From Lepidurus packardi (lineage: Eukaryota; Arthropoda; Branchiopoda; Notostraca; Triopsidae), in assembly GCA_023053545.1 (NCBI GenBank), contig JAKZAN010000002.1, positions 8,614,790 to 8,678,789 of the forward strand: 64,000 nucleotides of DNA, in the 5' to 3' direction. A model generated the notes under the pieces. That model ran no database searches. It worked only from the letters and a program-made list of their open reading frames with translations, and was not told the DNA's origin. A program made the translations under genes and the position numbers. This document shows positions 1 through 32,487 of this stretch, piece by piece. Every line of letters begins with the position of its first letter. The first letter of the stretch is position 1.

Positions 1-10
1 TACGATTTAG

Positions 11-1806
11 GATACGCAAAGGGATTTGGACTTTATGGACAGTGATGATGATGTGTACTTCTCTGCAGTGGACGCCCCTGAACCAAATTACCAAACAAAT
101 GGGCCGGACAGTTTGCCAACAACCTCATCTTTCATGGACCAGCCTGTCGACAGAGGAGTTGGTATTGATAAACGGACGCGGAATGACGTAACTGGCTTGC
201 GGACGACCCTCACGAGCGCCAAGATCCAACTGGAAAGCGCCAATACTCGTCAAAATCTTTCTGTCAGCACCGGTAAGGCTTCGCTAGTGACCCGCCCCTT
301 GTCGATACGGGCTTATTTGATGAAACCGAGTACGTCGGAGGACACCACGTTACTTTTCAGTAGCAGTCACCCGCAGCCACAGCCTTCCAAGCCGGTTGTT
401 CCTGGCTATTCTTCCACCCCCATGCAGAGCGCTCGGATGACAGAGTATCAGTCAAGAGGCCTAACAAATGCTCATTCGTCATCGCTCGCTACCTCACAAC
501 CACCTTCTGGGCAATCTCGTCCCGCACAAGATCTGGACGACTTTGATTGCTCATTGCTCCTCGAGGACGAGGATCCTTTTGAAGATGAGCTTCAAAGCCT
601 TGCCAAGAAGCCTCGCACGAGTACCAGCGACCTTGATTCGAAAGAATATTCACATAATGGCTCTCACCGGGGCACAGTTGCCCCTCTGATGAAGTCGATT
701 CGTAAAGCAGACGAACAACAAACCCATCGGAATGGCTCTGGCTCGTCGTCAAGCATCAAGGATGTCGCAGAGACCAGAAAAGCGTTAATAAATAAGACGC
801 CCTTCCCGTTCCAGCTCCCGACAGCTTCAGAAGTAATCTCGGCGAGTCTTTCTGTTGGCCCGTCCAATAATAGGGATACAATTGCGACAGCTCCCGTGAT
901 AGCTGACACTCGGCAAAGTCTGTCATTGTCTTCCGCTCGTTTGCCTTTCCAATATCTTAAATCCCTGCTCCGTCAGACGCCTTTTCCAGGAATGCAAAGC
1001 TGCGTCAAGGCTATCGTGACCACTTTACTGTCGCCGTTAAACGTTAAGGATGGACAGTGGCAATTACTCGCCAAAATCAACGATGGTTCCGCCTCGCTGG
1101 ATGTAGCGTTTGCCCATCAGGTAATTAATCTCGTCTCGTTTTCCTTGGTTGCAAGCTTGCGCTTCTCAATCGACTTTGCTTGAAGCTCTTTTAAAAGTCA
1201 GTGAGAGCCTTAAAGCTCCGCAACTTCTTTGATGGCGAGAACGAACAGCCAGAACAAGGAATAATTAATGAAAACAAAAGCCTGGCAAGGTTTGGGTAAC
1301 ACACCAAGAGTCATTCAAGCTCCCTCCTCGCCTCCACAACGAGAAAAATATGTGGCTAGTTTTATTCTTAACGATCATTAATATGCACGCCGAGCTAAAA
1401 CAAACAGCTGAGATTCATCATGTCAGCGAATTCTTCATTCTTTGTGTTCTTTTTGTTTCTTTTTCTCTCTCACTCTTTGGGATTAGATCGTAGAAGAACT
1501 CGTCGGCTTCACGCCAAGCCAGGCCAAACAATTAGCCCGGAGCTCAGATGTGGCAAATCGGAAGAAAGTCGTTGAGGTTGGGGTCTTATTACGTCATTCA
1601 AAGAGTGGAAGCTTTTGGTGATTTATTTAGAGCTAATTTTTTTTTTTTTTTTGCTTTGTCACCTTCTAAAACAGGCTACAGCTAAAGCGAGTTTCAAGAT
1701 AATGCATTTGTCTTGCTTGATGTACCTGGAATGGACTTCAGTAGTTTCTGCCGGAAGTCTTTTGCCCGTCATAAAGCGCATGGATGACCTAACGGAACCG
1801 CATTGA
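11..1806 (+). CDS. RMI1: RMI1 homologue, C-terminal part (5' end outside window)
   Basis: RMI1 is the OB-fold scaffold of the BLM/Topo III-alpha/RMI dissolvasome, which resolves double Holliday junctions in the nucleus. Exons read here are 11-1120, 1487-1576 and 1675-1806, all joined in phase 0 by GT-AG introns. The first exon enters after a TTAG acceptor at the window edge, so the N-terminal RMI1 domain lies upstream. It encodes a long, Ser/Thr-rich, low-complexity linker with acidic patches such as LDDFDCSLLLEDEDPFEDEL. The C-terminal OB fold follows, recognisable by LPFQYLKSLL, QWQLLAKINDGSASLDVAF and, in exon 2, VEELVGFTPSQAKQL; these match the C-terminal domain of animal RMI1 that binds RMI2. 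Exon 3 ends at TGA 1804-1806, and an AATAAA lies at 2081. Exon 3 is the least certain part, because exon 2 could also read through to a stop near 1620. Confidence 0.82.
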
Positions 1807-2080
1807 ACGCCCTTGACTCCGAAAGTCTCAAAGTGAAGTTAATTTCTACGAACGTGCAAATAGGGGAGCAAAGTTGGGAAGATCCAATTAATCCTGAAAG
1901 TTGTTTGGTGTTGTTGAACTTTGTTAGCATTTTGGTGTTGCGGATTTTGCACGCAAATACTATGCTTATCAGCCGAACATTTCTGTTCAGTATTCTCTTT
2001 GCCAAGTTTGGAAATTCTCTTCCTACGTTTGCCTTGATAATAGAAGCCTTTACTATGTAATTTTTTGTGAACGTGATACA

Positions 2081-2086
2081 AATAAA
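2081..2086 (+). terminator. Poly(A) signal, probably of the RMI1 homologue
   Basis: A canonical AATAAA lies about 275 bp after the RMI1 stop codon, on the same strand. It is the first clear poly(A) hexamer downstream. Cleavage around 2100 would fit. Confidence 0.45.
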
Positions 2087-2823
2087 ACAGTGACAAATAC
2101 ACAGTTTATTACTTATAGACGAGAATGTTTTATTCTTTATGTTTATCTATATTTTATGTTTATGCGCAGATGGGAAGGAGCTTCATTGCTGTTAGATGTA
2201 CTGAGATTTCTACCCAGAAAAATAAATGGCTATGGCAATGTTCCCCGAATCTTTTATTAATAATATTGTCGACGCAGAAGGCGAATATTAGGATGCAGAA
2301 GTTCAGAAAAAAAATGTCGGAGCGCCACCGAATATTAAGTGTAGACTGACAAAGGAAACAAGAGCACAAATTTACTTCCTCCATTCACATTCAGGCCTCT
2401 CCCACTCATGGTTCATGTCGCAACCGAATAACGCTCATTTTCATGAAATCTTGCTATATTTACGCGTCGATCTTCAGTTCTCTTTTGCGCCTTTTTACTT
2501 AATAACTATACGTGAATAAGGTATTGGTTAAAAATATTTATGGATACGCCTGAATATTGCATCTAATAAACACCTGTGACCCACTTCATTCTCACCAAAT
2601 ATCAATTTTCTGTATAAATAACTTACGAAACGTACTTAACGTAAAACGTAAACGTACTTACGTACTTAGCGTAAAATTTGCTTGAAGTAAATTTATTACT
2701 TAAGTAATAGTTACGGTGAATTCTTACAGTTAAGTAAGTCTTACAAGCAATTTATTGCAAGCAATTCTTGCAATGACTTTTTATAAAATGACCTGCACTT
2801 GAAGACTTGCAACTGGTACAGAA

Positions 2824-2880
2824 GTGTTTAAAGAAGTTTAAAGAAGGAGTTTAAAGAGTTTCAGAGTTTAAAGAAGGAGT
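2824..2880 (+). repeat. Degenerate tandem repeat, GTTTAAAGAAG core
   Basis: The core GTTTAAAGA recurs four times in about 57 bp, with the spacers AAG, AAGGA and GTTTCAGA. This is a small minisatellite-like array in the intergenic region. Just upstream (2628-2670) ACGTACTTA-type words also repeat. Confidence 0.55.
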
Positions 2881-5024
2881 CTAACATGTATTTTTCCTGA
2901 AGGATGGTAACATAACTTGAAACTTTTATACTGACATACATCGGGTTTGTTACAAACGTTTTGTTAGGCAGAAAACATTTAAAACTTTATTCTTGGAGTC
3001 TTTTCTACTTTGCTCAAAGTTGCGTTTTCCTTTTTCGTATATCAGCACAATATTCGGCAGATTGCTGTCGCTTTATTATGCTCATCTTTGAATTCTTGGG
3101 GTAAAATACAAAATGAATAACGAATGCGAAAGCTGATAAAGACGAGAGGTTTGTTTTCATCAATGAATGATTAATTAGAGAACTCGTACAGTTTTATCTT
3201 TTCATTGGCAAATTAGTCGACCAAAATTCTTCTTTGGTTTCAGTACAAAAGTGGTATCACTTTCCGTATTGATCTGACACACCTAAGATCTAGATTAACT
3301 ACTTCTAATCTGGTATAATGACAAGTGAAGCAGCACTTGCTTTATCTTTTTCTAAATGGCAGGAAGTGGCGGTTACTGGCGCTGTGTACTGGCACCATGA
3401 AACTGGAAATTGTTAGCACTTCAAACGGCTGCATAGAAGAGACGGCGCAAGCTTTATTCAGAAAGGGATAACTACTTAGCACAAGAGCGAAGGCTCTTGG
3501 CGAGCCTCGTACACCCTCCAATGCCAAAACATCCAAATAGGCTGAAAAATCAATGTTTTCTATTGCTCGGAGTAGCTGCTGGGGCAAAGGGGAGGAAAAG
3601 GGAGCTGAGGCTGAGGGTAAAAATAAAAAGGAAAACAAGAAAGTTGACGCGAACGAGCTGAGTATTTGGAGACGATGATGCGCAGAGAGTGGTGTTTGAG
3701 TCCAAGTTGCTTAACGAAGATAAAAGGGGGGAAAAAGTGCAGCAAAGGGTCATTCTGCATTTTTCTCTATTCCCCATTACGGATGAGGAAAAGAACATAT
3801 AAATAAACATTGCTGGCTCCCTTTTGTTTATAGGCTTTTTTTCTTTTTCTCTATATGCGATCGCCGAGTACACAGCATCCTCCGCGTCAGTTGCTCTTGT
3901 GGTATCGATTCCGCTTTTCTCCTACCGCTCCTCCTTGGGAAGATCTTTTATAGTTCCTATGTTGCTATCTGCTGTTGCCCGGGTCCTTCATGTAAGAGTA
4001 TGGCCCAGGATCTTCGAGATGCAAGAAGGGGTATCTTGACGGCACTTTTCTTACCCCGGATAGGAAAAGAAAATGAAAAAAGAAACAAACACACAAGCTT
4101 CTCCCAAAGGCGACGAAGCCAAAAGAGGTGCAATGGGTGCAAGAAGAGCGAAAGGACATTAGCACGCCAGAGCCGCAATGTCGCTTTCTTCGTCTGATCC
4201 CGTGATCTTCCGCGGCCCTTAGCCAGTCTTCATTCGTTCTGCTGGTGTGTATGCTTTTTAACCTACACTAGCCCTGCAGCTGACCGGCCGAATATGTCTG
4301 CGCCGTCTGTCTCCCTCACTGAAATACTGCGCTCTTCTATTGCTGCTAGCTTAGAGCTTTTTCCTATTTTTTCTTTAGCATGCGCGTCAAGTTTAACAAG
4401 CCAAGCATGCTGTATACCGTTTCCTTAAAACAAGACAATGCACCATCTGTACATGCCTAAGAACAACTAATTTCCTACATTTTATAACCATGGCAAATTA
4501 TCTCTTCGGCTGGAAAGTTACATAGTCAGCCAATATGCTTATATAGTCAGCCAATATTAAAAAAAACACTAACAATATGTTACCTAGAGCAATGTGTTAC
4601 TTGTTAATTACATATTCAGTCAATGAGTTATACTTACTAATAGCTAATTTTGTGTGTAAAGTACGGTGAGCTAATTTCAAACGAAGCATTTTTGCAGCAA
4701 TCTGTAAAGTTAGGCAAGTGCAAAACTTACATAACGTTTCTTTTTGGCCTTCTCAGGTAATTCTGCTAATTGAATTTGAGATTCCTCTTCATTTTAAGGA
4801 CTTCACAAGTCTAAATCGCCATTCGAGTCAAATAACTACACAATAAGTTCTTCGAGTTTCACTATGTGCTTTACACCATTCGTAAGAATCGTACTGTATG
4901 CCGATTTTTATTGTTAATAGATAAATGTTAGAGATAGGATCATTCTTTGTATCGGACAAACGTTCGAAGAAATTGAAAATAATTGATAGTGACTTTTAAT
5001 TGGATTAAGCTGGTTAATAAAGAT

Positions 5025-5058
5025 AAATATACTTACCCACATGTGGGTAAGTATATTT
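5025..5058. repeat. Perfect 34-bp palindrome
   Basis: The two 17-base halves are exact reverse complements centred on CATG at 5040-5043, with arm AAATATACTTACCCA. A second inverted repeat begins at the very next base (5059). No coding or family context explains it. Confidence 0.9.
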
Positions 5059-5094
5059 CTGTCATAGTAGTATTAACTAATATTACTATGACAG
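5059..5094. repeat. Near-perfect 36-bp inverted repeat next to the first palindrome
   Basis: The arm CTGTCATAGTA (5059-5069) pairs with TACTATGACAG (5084-5094). The inner bases also pair except for one mismatch and a 2-base centre. It abuts the palindrome at 5025-5058, so the pair could extrude as a double hairpin. Confidence 0.85.
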
Positions 5095-7480
5095 AATCTT
5101 CGTTTTTTTATAGTCTAAGATTACTTATTTTACAACAGATGCAGTATGGTCGCCCAAGGTTCGCTTGGTACTTCATGGCAATTGCTGATGCAGTGCTACT
5201 GGTTCTTTATAGTATATAATAGCTTTTTGAATGTTTTTTCATCTTTTTTTCTTGTTTGCTAACGGTGATTTGAAAGGATGTCTGTACTGAGTGATGTTTA
5301 ACCAAGCATCCACAAAGCTGGGACACGAAGACCATATTGCTACAAAGGTTTTGTGTGGATCACAGATATCGCTACGCTCGAGGCGGTTCGCATTCGCATT
5401 GCGTTTACAGAACAACAAATTATTCCGGTTCGCTTGCTTAAGCACACTTGGGACTATATATAACATGATATTCGGCAGCTTTTAAGATGGCAACATGATG
5501 TTTGAGACTGATTGGCAGATACTTGGTTTGCACACGCGCCAAGAACAAATGGCTTGCTTAATCATGGAAATTTACTAACATTTTAAAATCCTGGACGTTA
5601 CCTTTAACATCTTAGCGTAAGTTCTTCTTAATGTTAAATTTTAAAATCGTTTTAAGAGTATACTGCTCCTAATATGTTTTCTTAAGTCATGCTCTTAGTC
5701 AATAATTTACACTGCACTATGCCAGTTAAATTCCACTTTTAGTTTCTTGGATATAAGTAGAAGATTTCTTGGGAAAATAGCAGCTAGTAGCACGCGTTTC
5801 TCAACTATTTCTTTCAGATTAACTTATTTGACGATTGTAACTACAGCATGCAATTCTTCTTGAAGTACTGAAACATTCATCCTGGCAATTTTGCAGACGA
5901 AAGTCCGGCATTCTTGCCGCATTGCAATTCGTTATGTAGCCATGAAGATCGTAAAATATTTAGTTCCCGAAGTGTCCTACAGAATAACTCATTCCCTTTT
6001 TCACCAGATTTGTCCGATTCTCTTTCATGGAGAAGCATCTTGCAGTCGTATGCCTGGATGGGTGCAGAAAACTGCAATGCCTACGCTATTGCTGCAGCAA
6101 TAAATGCTGCAGCAGCAAGGGAGGGAATTCGAGGGCGAATATAACACAAGGAAGCGTGCTGGTAAATTGCCAGCACACATTACATAAAAGTGTTAGCATT
6201 CAAATGTCTGGCGTCAGCGCACGAATTAATAACCGCAATCTTCTTTTACTTTTTATGCACAGCAATTTCAACGTATCCTTTTACTGTAACCAACTGAGTG
6301 GCTCCACTATTTGTAGAACTGTCTTGTGAAAATGCACGCTTTAGCGGTATTTAAGGAATTATGAAGATTAGAGAATTAACAATGCAGAGCAGAAAAGGAT
6401 CATCAACCCACGCAACGCAGTCCATGAGCCCCTTTTTCTCACGCCTTCTATACAGCTTGATCCTTCGGTACACCTGAAGCTTCAAACCACTTTGCCGTTT
6501 TATTTCAAAATATTTTTCCTTAATACACACAAACAAAAACCAGATATAAACTGAGTAAAAATTCTGCGCTCTAATTTACCACTTTTAAAACAGTGTCTCC
6601 TGCAGTTTTACCGTCTCTAGCTTTAAAAACAACAGCCTGTATCGATTAAAGGGGGTAATACACACAAAAAAAAAAATACCATAGGAATCCGATAACACAG
6701 TAGACGGTCACGATATAAGTAAAAGGGCCATAATTCCGTGTTTTGTTATAAAAAAAATCACCCTGTATAATTCACAATGACATTACCAGTGCTCTGGCCA
6801 GTCCACTTCAGACGCTCACAGTTGGGAGGAAGAGGAAGTCGATCTTCACATGTACGGTACGTGAATTTAGATCCGGGATTTTCGTCTGTTTCTTTTCACA
6901 GCTTCTTTATTACGTAAACAAACTAGAGATGTGGAGAAAACACTGAGAAAAGGCTCTCATAGAGACGGCGTATATGCCCAGTAATTGTGGTTTGTATGGT
7001 GCTTTCAAAAGTAAAAGACATTGGCCTTTTGCATATCATGTCCCGGCAAATCTCTTTCTTTCCCCCTCGCTTTCCTTCTCCCAAATGTATATGCTTGAGC
7101 TCCTTTCCACCAAAGGAAGTCGGACAATATTGATCAAAAAGGAAGGGAAGTCCATAGTGTTATAGCTCTCTCTGTGTCGCTCTCTTATGCTCCCTGCGTC
7201 TTTTGTACACTTTTTACCCTGTATGGTAATACCCCAGCGCGCTTTTTTTAACGCTGCTACACAACTTGTTTCTATACCAAAAACCCCAGGAAATTTCGCC
7301 TTCTTCTTTCTCTCTTTCGCTCCTCCAGACAATTCCGCTGTCGCCGTTAAAACATAAACTCTTATTGAACCCGTAAATTCCAAGAAAAACCTTTCTATGA
7401 CACTTTCCGAGCGCGGACCACCCGACTCAAAGCTTTTGCGGTCTGGAATCCTTTCGCGCGGAACCTCTATGCAGCATTGG

Positions 7481-7488
7481 TATATAAG
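7481..7488 (+). promoter_or_regulatory. TATA-box candidate
   Basis: TATATAAG is followed about 25-30 bp downstream by a GC-richer stretch that could hold a start site. No recognisable coding exon follows directly; the first ATG (7573) opens only about 40 codons. It could serve an unseen 5' exon of Rdl, or be chance in AT-rich DNA. Confidence 0.25.
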
Positions 7489-10400
7489 AGCATCGATTTG
7501 TACGGAAGCGAGCTCTGTTATTGTACCTGCGTGTAGTTAAGAGCACCAGCACCCCGAAACTGGGACGCTCTTATGATGTTTCCCTTCCAGCGTGTGGTAT
7601 TACAACGCAAATTTACCAAGAGGTATTGCCCCCCTTCGAAACTCTTAACAGAGATGCTACGGTCTAACTGGCCTCAAAGTGAATATACATAACTTCCAAG
7701 CCCTCCATTTGGAGTAGAGAGATACATAAAGGCCAAGGTTACATGGGCAGAAGACCCAAGAAGTAAAAGTTGCTGAAGTGGAAGCCGTATAATATTTTTT
7801 ATTTATTTATATTGACGAGAAATGGTGTACGGCTTCGTTTTGCTGTGCAGCAGAAGGAACAAATCTATGCAAGTGCAGTTAAATGCACCATGCACAGTGA
7901 TTAGAAGGAGTGTTTAAGTTTTTACGAACGGCACTGTAAAAATGTGAATAATTTTTAGTAGCGTCTGTCGCCTGCCACTGTGGTGGTTCCATGCTTACCC
8001 TGTGATATTTTAAGACTTATATATACCTTTTAGATACGTTATATGGAATAACCTCCGTTTCTCATATTTTCGCACCACGAGCTCTATTGATTAACGATTT
8101 AGTCCTTGTTCCAAGTTTATCGGCATACTGCAAACGGTAACTTCCAAGGTATTCGAGGTTCCCCAAACCGACGAAGGAGAGAGTTGGGTTGCAATAACGC
8201 TGGTTAGGTTGGGAGGAAGAAAGAAAGAGATATTTCAGCAAGACAAGATCAACCGGCTAAAACATCAGCAGATGAAGCCCGTTGTTTTGTCTTCTATCTG
8301 GCATATTCTCAACCCGATTAAAACAGTGATTCAAGGGTTAACACATATTCTATGGAAGGGTAATTTCTATGCAAATTGAGTTCGTTGTTATCTTTTCCAT
8401 TTTCTCTTTCCATTTATTCTTTCTACCATTACAGGCTTTCATGGAATGGAAGGAGTTTTGACTATTAAACTGACTCCTTGACAATAAAGAACGATGTTAG
8501 TACATTACATATGCATGAGCACCTTACACGATAGTTACCAGCGTAGGCTTCTCCATTTTCGTCATATTTTATTTTAAATATGTAAGATCACAGTAAGGAT
8601 TATAAAAAAGCCTTTCGTTCTACGTCACACACTGCAAAGGATTGCCTCCGTTTAACAAAAACCAAAATTCTTTTCACGCTTCGTTTTATTTAAAATACAA
8701 AAATATAATTAATGACTACGGTTTTGCAAAAAGACGGCAAATCTGCGCCAGACCAATTTTAGCGGAAGGAATAATTGGTGCTACTCGTAAAGGCGTTCGT
8801 GACTTAACCTCCGTGGCCCATGAAACAACGGTGTCGAAAGCCCCAAACACCGCCAGTGTCAAAGCACGTAATTAGTGAGCCTAATGCTCTTCTGCCTTTC
8901 GGGGCTATTCAAACCGCTTAGTACTTAGCGAAGCACTCTTTTCAGACGTCACTAAGACTTGCTAGTAAAGATAACTCATGCACACGATATAGACATTTCT
9001 CCCTTTCTTCCTCCAAACAGCCTTCGGTGACCCCTCGATATATAACTCAATTAGGAAACAAGTTTTTTCCACCTCATCGAAGTTGCGTTTTCTGTTACTA
9101 TCATTGCAAGCTTCCTATAATGTCCGACATTACCGTCTCTCTGCCAGTTGCGCCGTCAACTGAGTGCCAAGCCAGCGATATAGATATCTATTCTCACAAT
9201 AAAAAGGGGCAAAAACGAGAAAAAAAGGAAACCCCCACAGCAGGCCAAAACAGTCAAGATTTAATAAAAGTACTTACTAAAAGTTACCTAGGACATAAAG
9301 CTGATACCTTGCAAACCACAACGGTAAAAGAGAAACGAATCGCAATACTCTTTAACAACCCGATTTATGGCCCGTGTCATGCTGGCTGTGAAGTATAAGG
9401 TTACGATTCCACTAACATATCTCGTCTCCCAACATTGATAAGCCCGTTATATGAATATTTTTTTTTAAAAAGAAACGCGTTGCGCTTTTTGCATCCCAGC
9501 AGTAGATACCTCTATGATATATGTCTCCCAAAAGAATAAATAGACAACAAGAGATTTGGATTGCTTCAGCTTGATTACCTTCTATTCCGACTGACGCGCG
9601 TAATGAATTTTCTTTTTGATATTTGTTTTTCTTTGATCTGGTAAAAGTCGTTGGGGGGGTCGTTTTATGTGCGCAAGTCCTTGGCGACCTTTGGCGGCCA
9701 AAGAACATAGAATTTAGAGTAAGAGCGGGACAAGTGCTGCTTATAGCGGGGAGGGGGTTCAAACTCCCTGGAAATGGAAGTGTGCAGGGTTCTTTATTTC
9801 TGCAGCTCTATATTCTTGTAAAGGCGGGCGTCGCATGTCGCTTGCGCGACGCCAAAGAACCTTTTCTATCCTTCAGGGAAGCTTCCGTCGACACCAGCCC
9901 CCAGTACCCGCATGTGGAGTACTTTGTGAGGAAGATTCCCGCATAGCAGGAGTTCCCTGCTTGCCTGCTCTGGCTGCCGACTTCCAACTGTAACGTTCCT
10001 GTACCGGTGACACGAGGAAGTTTATTCCACAAGTTTTGAGGTGAACTAGCTGCAAAATTTCTGCCGCTGTCATTTCAGAAAAGTGAGATTTTTTTTTTTG
10101 CTCAGATCACGATTGGAAAATGGTAGCTAGGTACGAAGTGGTGACTTGCTCAATTACAACATGACCGGTTCGTGTATCTGTGATGCGGGCTGAACTTTAA
10201 ACAGGATTTGTTGGCCCACCTTTCCGAGCAACACATCTTGTAACAGAAATCTTATAACATTCTACCAGTTGGTAGTCCAAGATCCTGAGTGCCAAGTGTT
10301 CAGGATTATTTTGTGTAACATTTTGAGCAAGCCTCCGAACTGAGGACCAATATGGATCCCTCGAGAAAAGGATTAATGACACTACTGGGGTGCTTGGTTA

Positions 10401-13400
10401 CACTAGTACTTCCGCAGAAATTTGTTAGCAGGGTTGGAGCCACTGGCAGGTAACGAAGAAAAAAGTTCTTACAAGAGTTTTCTGAAAGTTCCAAGGAAAT
10501 GTCCGCATGTCTATTTCTTCTTCACCCCACGGATCTCTTTGGCACAAACGAACGTATATTAGTGGACAAAGACATAGTAAAAGAGTATACGACCTTCTTT
10601 TGAAGGCTTCTTTCTAAAAATACGGTACCATTACTTATTTTATTTCGACACACTTCTTAGCTCACGTAGAGCTAACGTGATCTGCTAGCAGACAACCAAA
10701 ATGTCTTCGTAAAGTTAGGCTTGACTTATACGAGTGGAGCAAGATTAAGCTTTTTTAATTTAGTACTAGCAAAATATGACGCAGACTGTCTGACAGTTAT
10801 GTAGCTATAGCCCTTAAAAGAAACGCTATATTTCTTGTAAAATTGAACACATCCATTTCCTAACACCGTGCATTATGAAGATAAGTCTTACGACGGCAGG
10901 AAAAAACACTTCTGCGATACTAAGGTTGCGTTGAAGAAATTAGTGGACTTTTTCCTAGGAATTTTCATTTCCTTCTCACGAAGCAAAAAGAAACAACTGG
11001 TGATTCATCATAAAGCATAGGTGAGCTACAATGTCTATTTGCAACTCCTTGGTGATTTCAAGGGCCACAGCGTAGGAAGTAAATTTTGCAACATGAGCTT
11101 CTAAGGGTCACTTGCAAGGGAACTAGAGTAACATATTGATTTACAAGTCTCCCGAAGGTTCCACAATTTTAAAGTATTCTTTTACGCTTTACGAACGAAG
11201 GTTCAATTTACCAAATCATTAATTTACTACTTTGACTGCCAGCACCAATTTGAACTGCAATCAAGTTGCAGTAGTCGGAAGCCATTTCTCGAAACTTTCA
11301 AATTCTAAACCCGAACGGATTGAAATGGTATAATATATATATAGTTATGGCGCCTTTCTTGAAATCGCAGTCTTTGCATTTCTTACCCTATAGGTTATTG
11401 CGACCTTTTTTTAAGGCAGTCGTATCAACTGCAAGTTTTTTACGAGTTAAGCCACGTTTTCCTTCCCTCGTTGCTCTCAGACAAACGGGAGGGGATGAAA
11501 AGCAGGCGATAAATGGCAGTTCATCTTCATAAAAAAGGGAAACGAATCCTTCTGACCCATTCTGTTCAAATCAAAGCCGCGTTACTCCCTTTCTTACGAC
11601 GGACGTCCACATGCGGAAGCTCGGTTGATGAAGTCTCGTATATCGATTGACATTTTAGTTTTGTATTTCGCACAAACGAAGTCATACCAGCAACCAAATG
11701 ATGGTTAAGCCCTGGCATTATGCCTTATCCACCTTCGAAATATTAATGATAACAGTACTTCAAGTCCTCATGACATGTGCATGAAAAATACGCGGGGAAA
11801 ATAGATTAAACTTGACTACCGTTCGGTTATGGCGCTATAAGGTATGTGGCATGCTATTGCGTGGGCTATTCGAAATAATAGGGGGAAGGGAGGCGTGGAT
11901 GACATGTATACAGTATCTCCATATTTTAATTATGAGTCGGCTCTTCGTATTCCAAATAATGCAGTAATGCGTATGTTGTGTGGTCCAGCACATAAAGAAT
12001 GCTCATACCCTTGTATTTTAGAAAAATGAGAAGAGGAATTTAAAGAGAATTCACGGAATTTTCCCCTAAAGGCCAAAAATGCTCAAGAAAAATTCCCCAG
12101 TAGGCTAGTGATATTCAAATTTTATTAGGATTTTTGCCTTTAAAAGGGCGCATTTTTAAACGAATGCGACCATGCAAGACGTAGGATAACCGTATGCAGG
12201 TTAAAGCGGGATCTTGCCAAGAGGGAATCGTAGAAACTAGGTTGTGCATGAACAGCAAGTTGGCGAAATTCGGCAGATTTGGCTTAGCTTGCATTTGTAC
12301 CGGTTGGGAGCATGGGGTCACATAGAGAAGCCAGCGGGAAAGATTTCCTGGGGAATAATTAAGCGGATAAGCATCCCCTTGGGATTCCATTAGGGCGTTT
12401 CTTTTCGCTTTTACTGTGTATACGACCACAAGACAAGACAGTGTCAAGTTGTATGGGAGTATTGAGATAACAAACGAAACACCATCTAAGCAAGCGATAT
12501 GCGAAACAAGAGCAATATTGGCCTCCCCATTATTTTTGGTATAGGTTCAGGATTAATAAAAGAGGAAACAAGTTCTCGCTTGACAGGAATAGAAAGACGC
12601 AGTTATTGATCAGAGAACTACAGGAACCAACGCAGAGACAGAGAGAGAAATTCGAAGGTTAGAGTTCAAGAAGAGGACCAAAAAGGCACTGGTTTAAAAT
12701 GAATCTTCATTAGAAGTTAAATAAAGGACAATATTAGATTTGACCATATTTAGGCAGTATTAGATTAAACGAGTGGAGCAAAAAAATACTGAAGTCCTAC
12801 AACAAATCGTGGTTAGCCCCTGAAAGTTAATCCGACTTAATCCCGTAGACGTTCAATAGAATATTTTCAACTACCATAAGATTTTTTTACAGTTTAGGCA
12901 AAGGAAAACGCAAAAAAAAATGTAAAGCAAAAGTGCAATTTTTGTCCAAGTCCAACTGGTTTGTTTGGAAGAAGTCACTTTATGGATCACAGGCGGATTA
13001 CTTTCTTCCTAGTCTGTAGGGAAATTCAACGTTTAAGAACGTGGGATTTTTTTTAGCGTACTTTTGTGTGCTTTTTTCGTTTTTTCTTTCGAACGTTTCG
13101 TTTCTTAGACTTCACACAAGTTTCTTGTTTCAGCATATGGATGTGGTTAAAATGAATTATACACTTAGAAGGGAAAGCAAGTGAATATTAACTAAATGTA
13201 AATCAGTCATTACATTCTTGTAACTTAACACAACACGAAAGGCTCACGACGCAAACGTCATAATGTCAAGAACAACCGCTACAATGATTAACGATGTTTA
13301 GGGGCAATGCCAGTAACAGTTCCAAACACGAGGTAACAAACGACAATACGTAACAATACGTCCCAATTTCAACAACAACCCGCCAGCAAGAATTCCCTTT

Positions 13401-13700
13401 AACGTGAATATATCGTACACGCAAGTATTATAAAAAAATAAAAAAAACTAACAAAGGCAGATGCATCTTATAAATAAGAAAATTAATTTCATAGTTTTTA
13501 AAGAAGTACAAATGAAAACAATAATTGGTCCAATATTAATAATAACTTAATCTGAATAACTTATTTTAGGTTGCAGTTGCTTAATATGCGTGTGTTACTA
13601 ATGAAGTTACTTATTCCTTTAATTCTTGTTGCTCCACTTTATACATAGTCATGAAAGGGGCAACTAACTTAATAAAAACAATTTCTCTCCTTTCGAATAG

Positions 13701-32487
<18,787 letters not shown>

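Larger units (their letters stand above)
1807..13700. other. Gene-poor region between RMI1 and the first recognised Rdl exon
   Basis: No conserved protein could be recognised in about 11.9 kb on either strand. Open frames here are short, lack family motifs and look random. The stretch holds short tandem motifs (2628-2670, 2824-2880), a palindrome pair (5025-5094), a TATA-like promoter candidate (7481) and AT-rich filler. The missing 5' exon or exons of Rdl, with its signal peptide, should lie here or just before 13701, but I could not identify them. Confidence 0.6.

Noticed and set aside
9027..9398. 123-codon open frame
   Set aside because: Composition and lack of motifs look random, and no introns, homologue or regulatory context support it.
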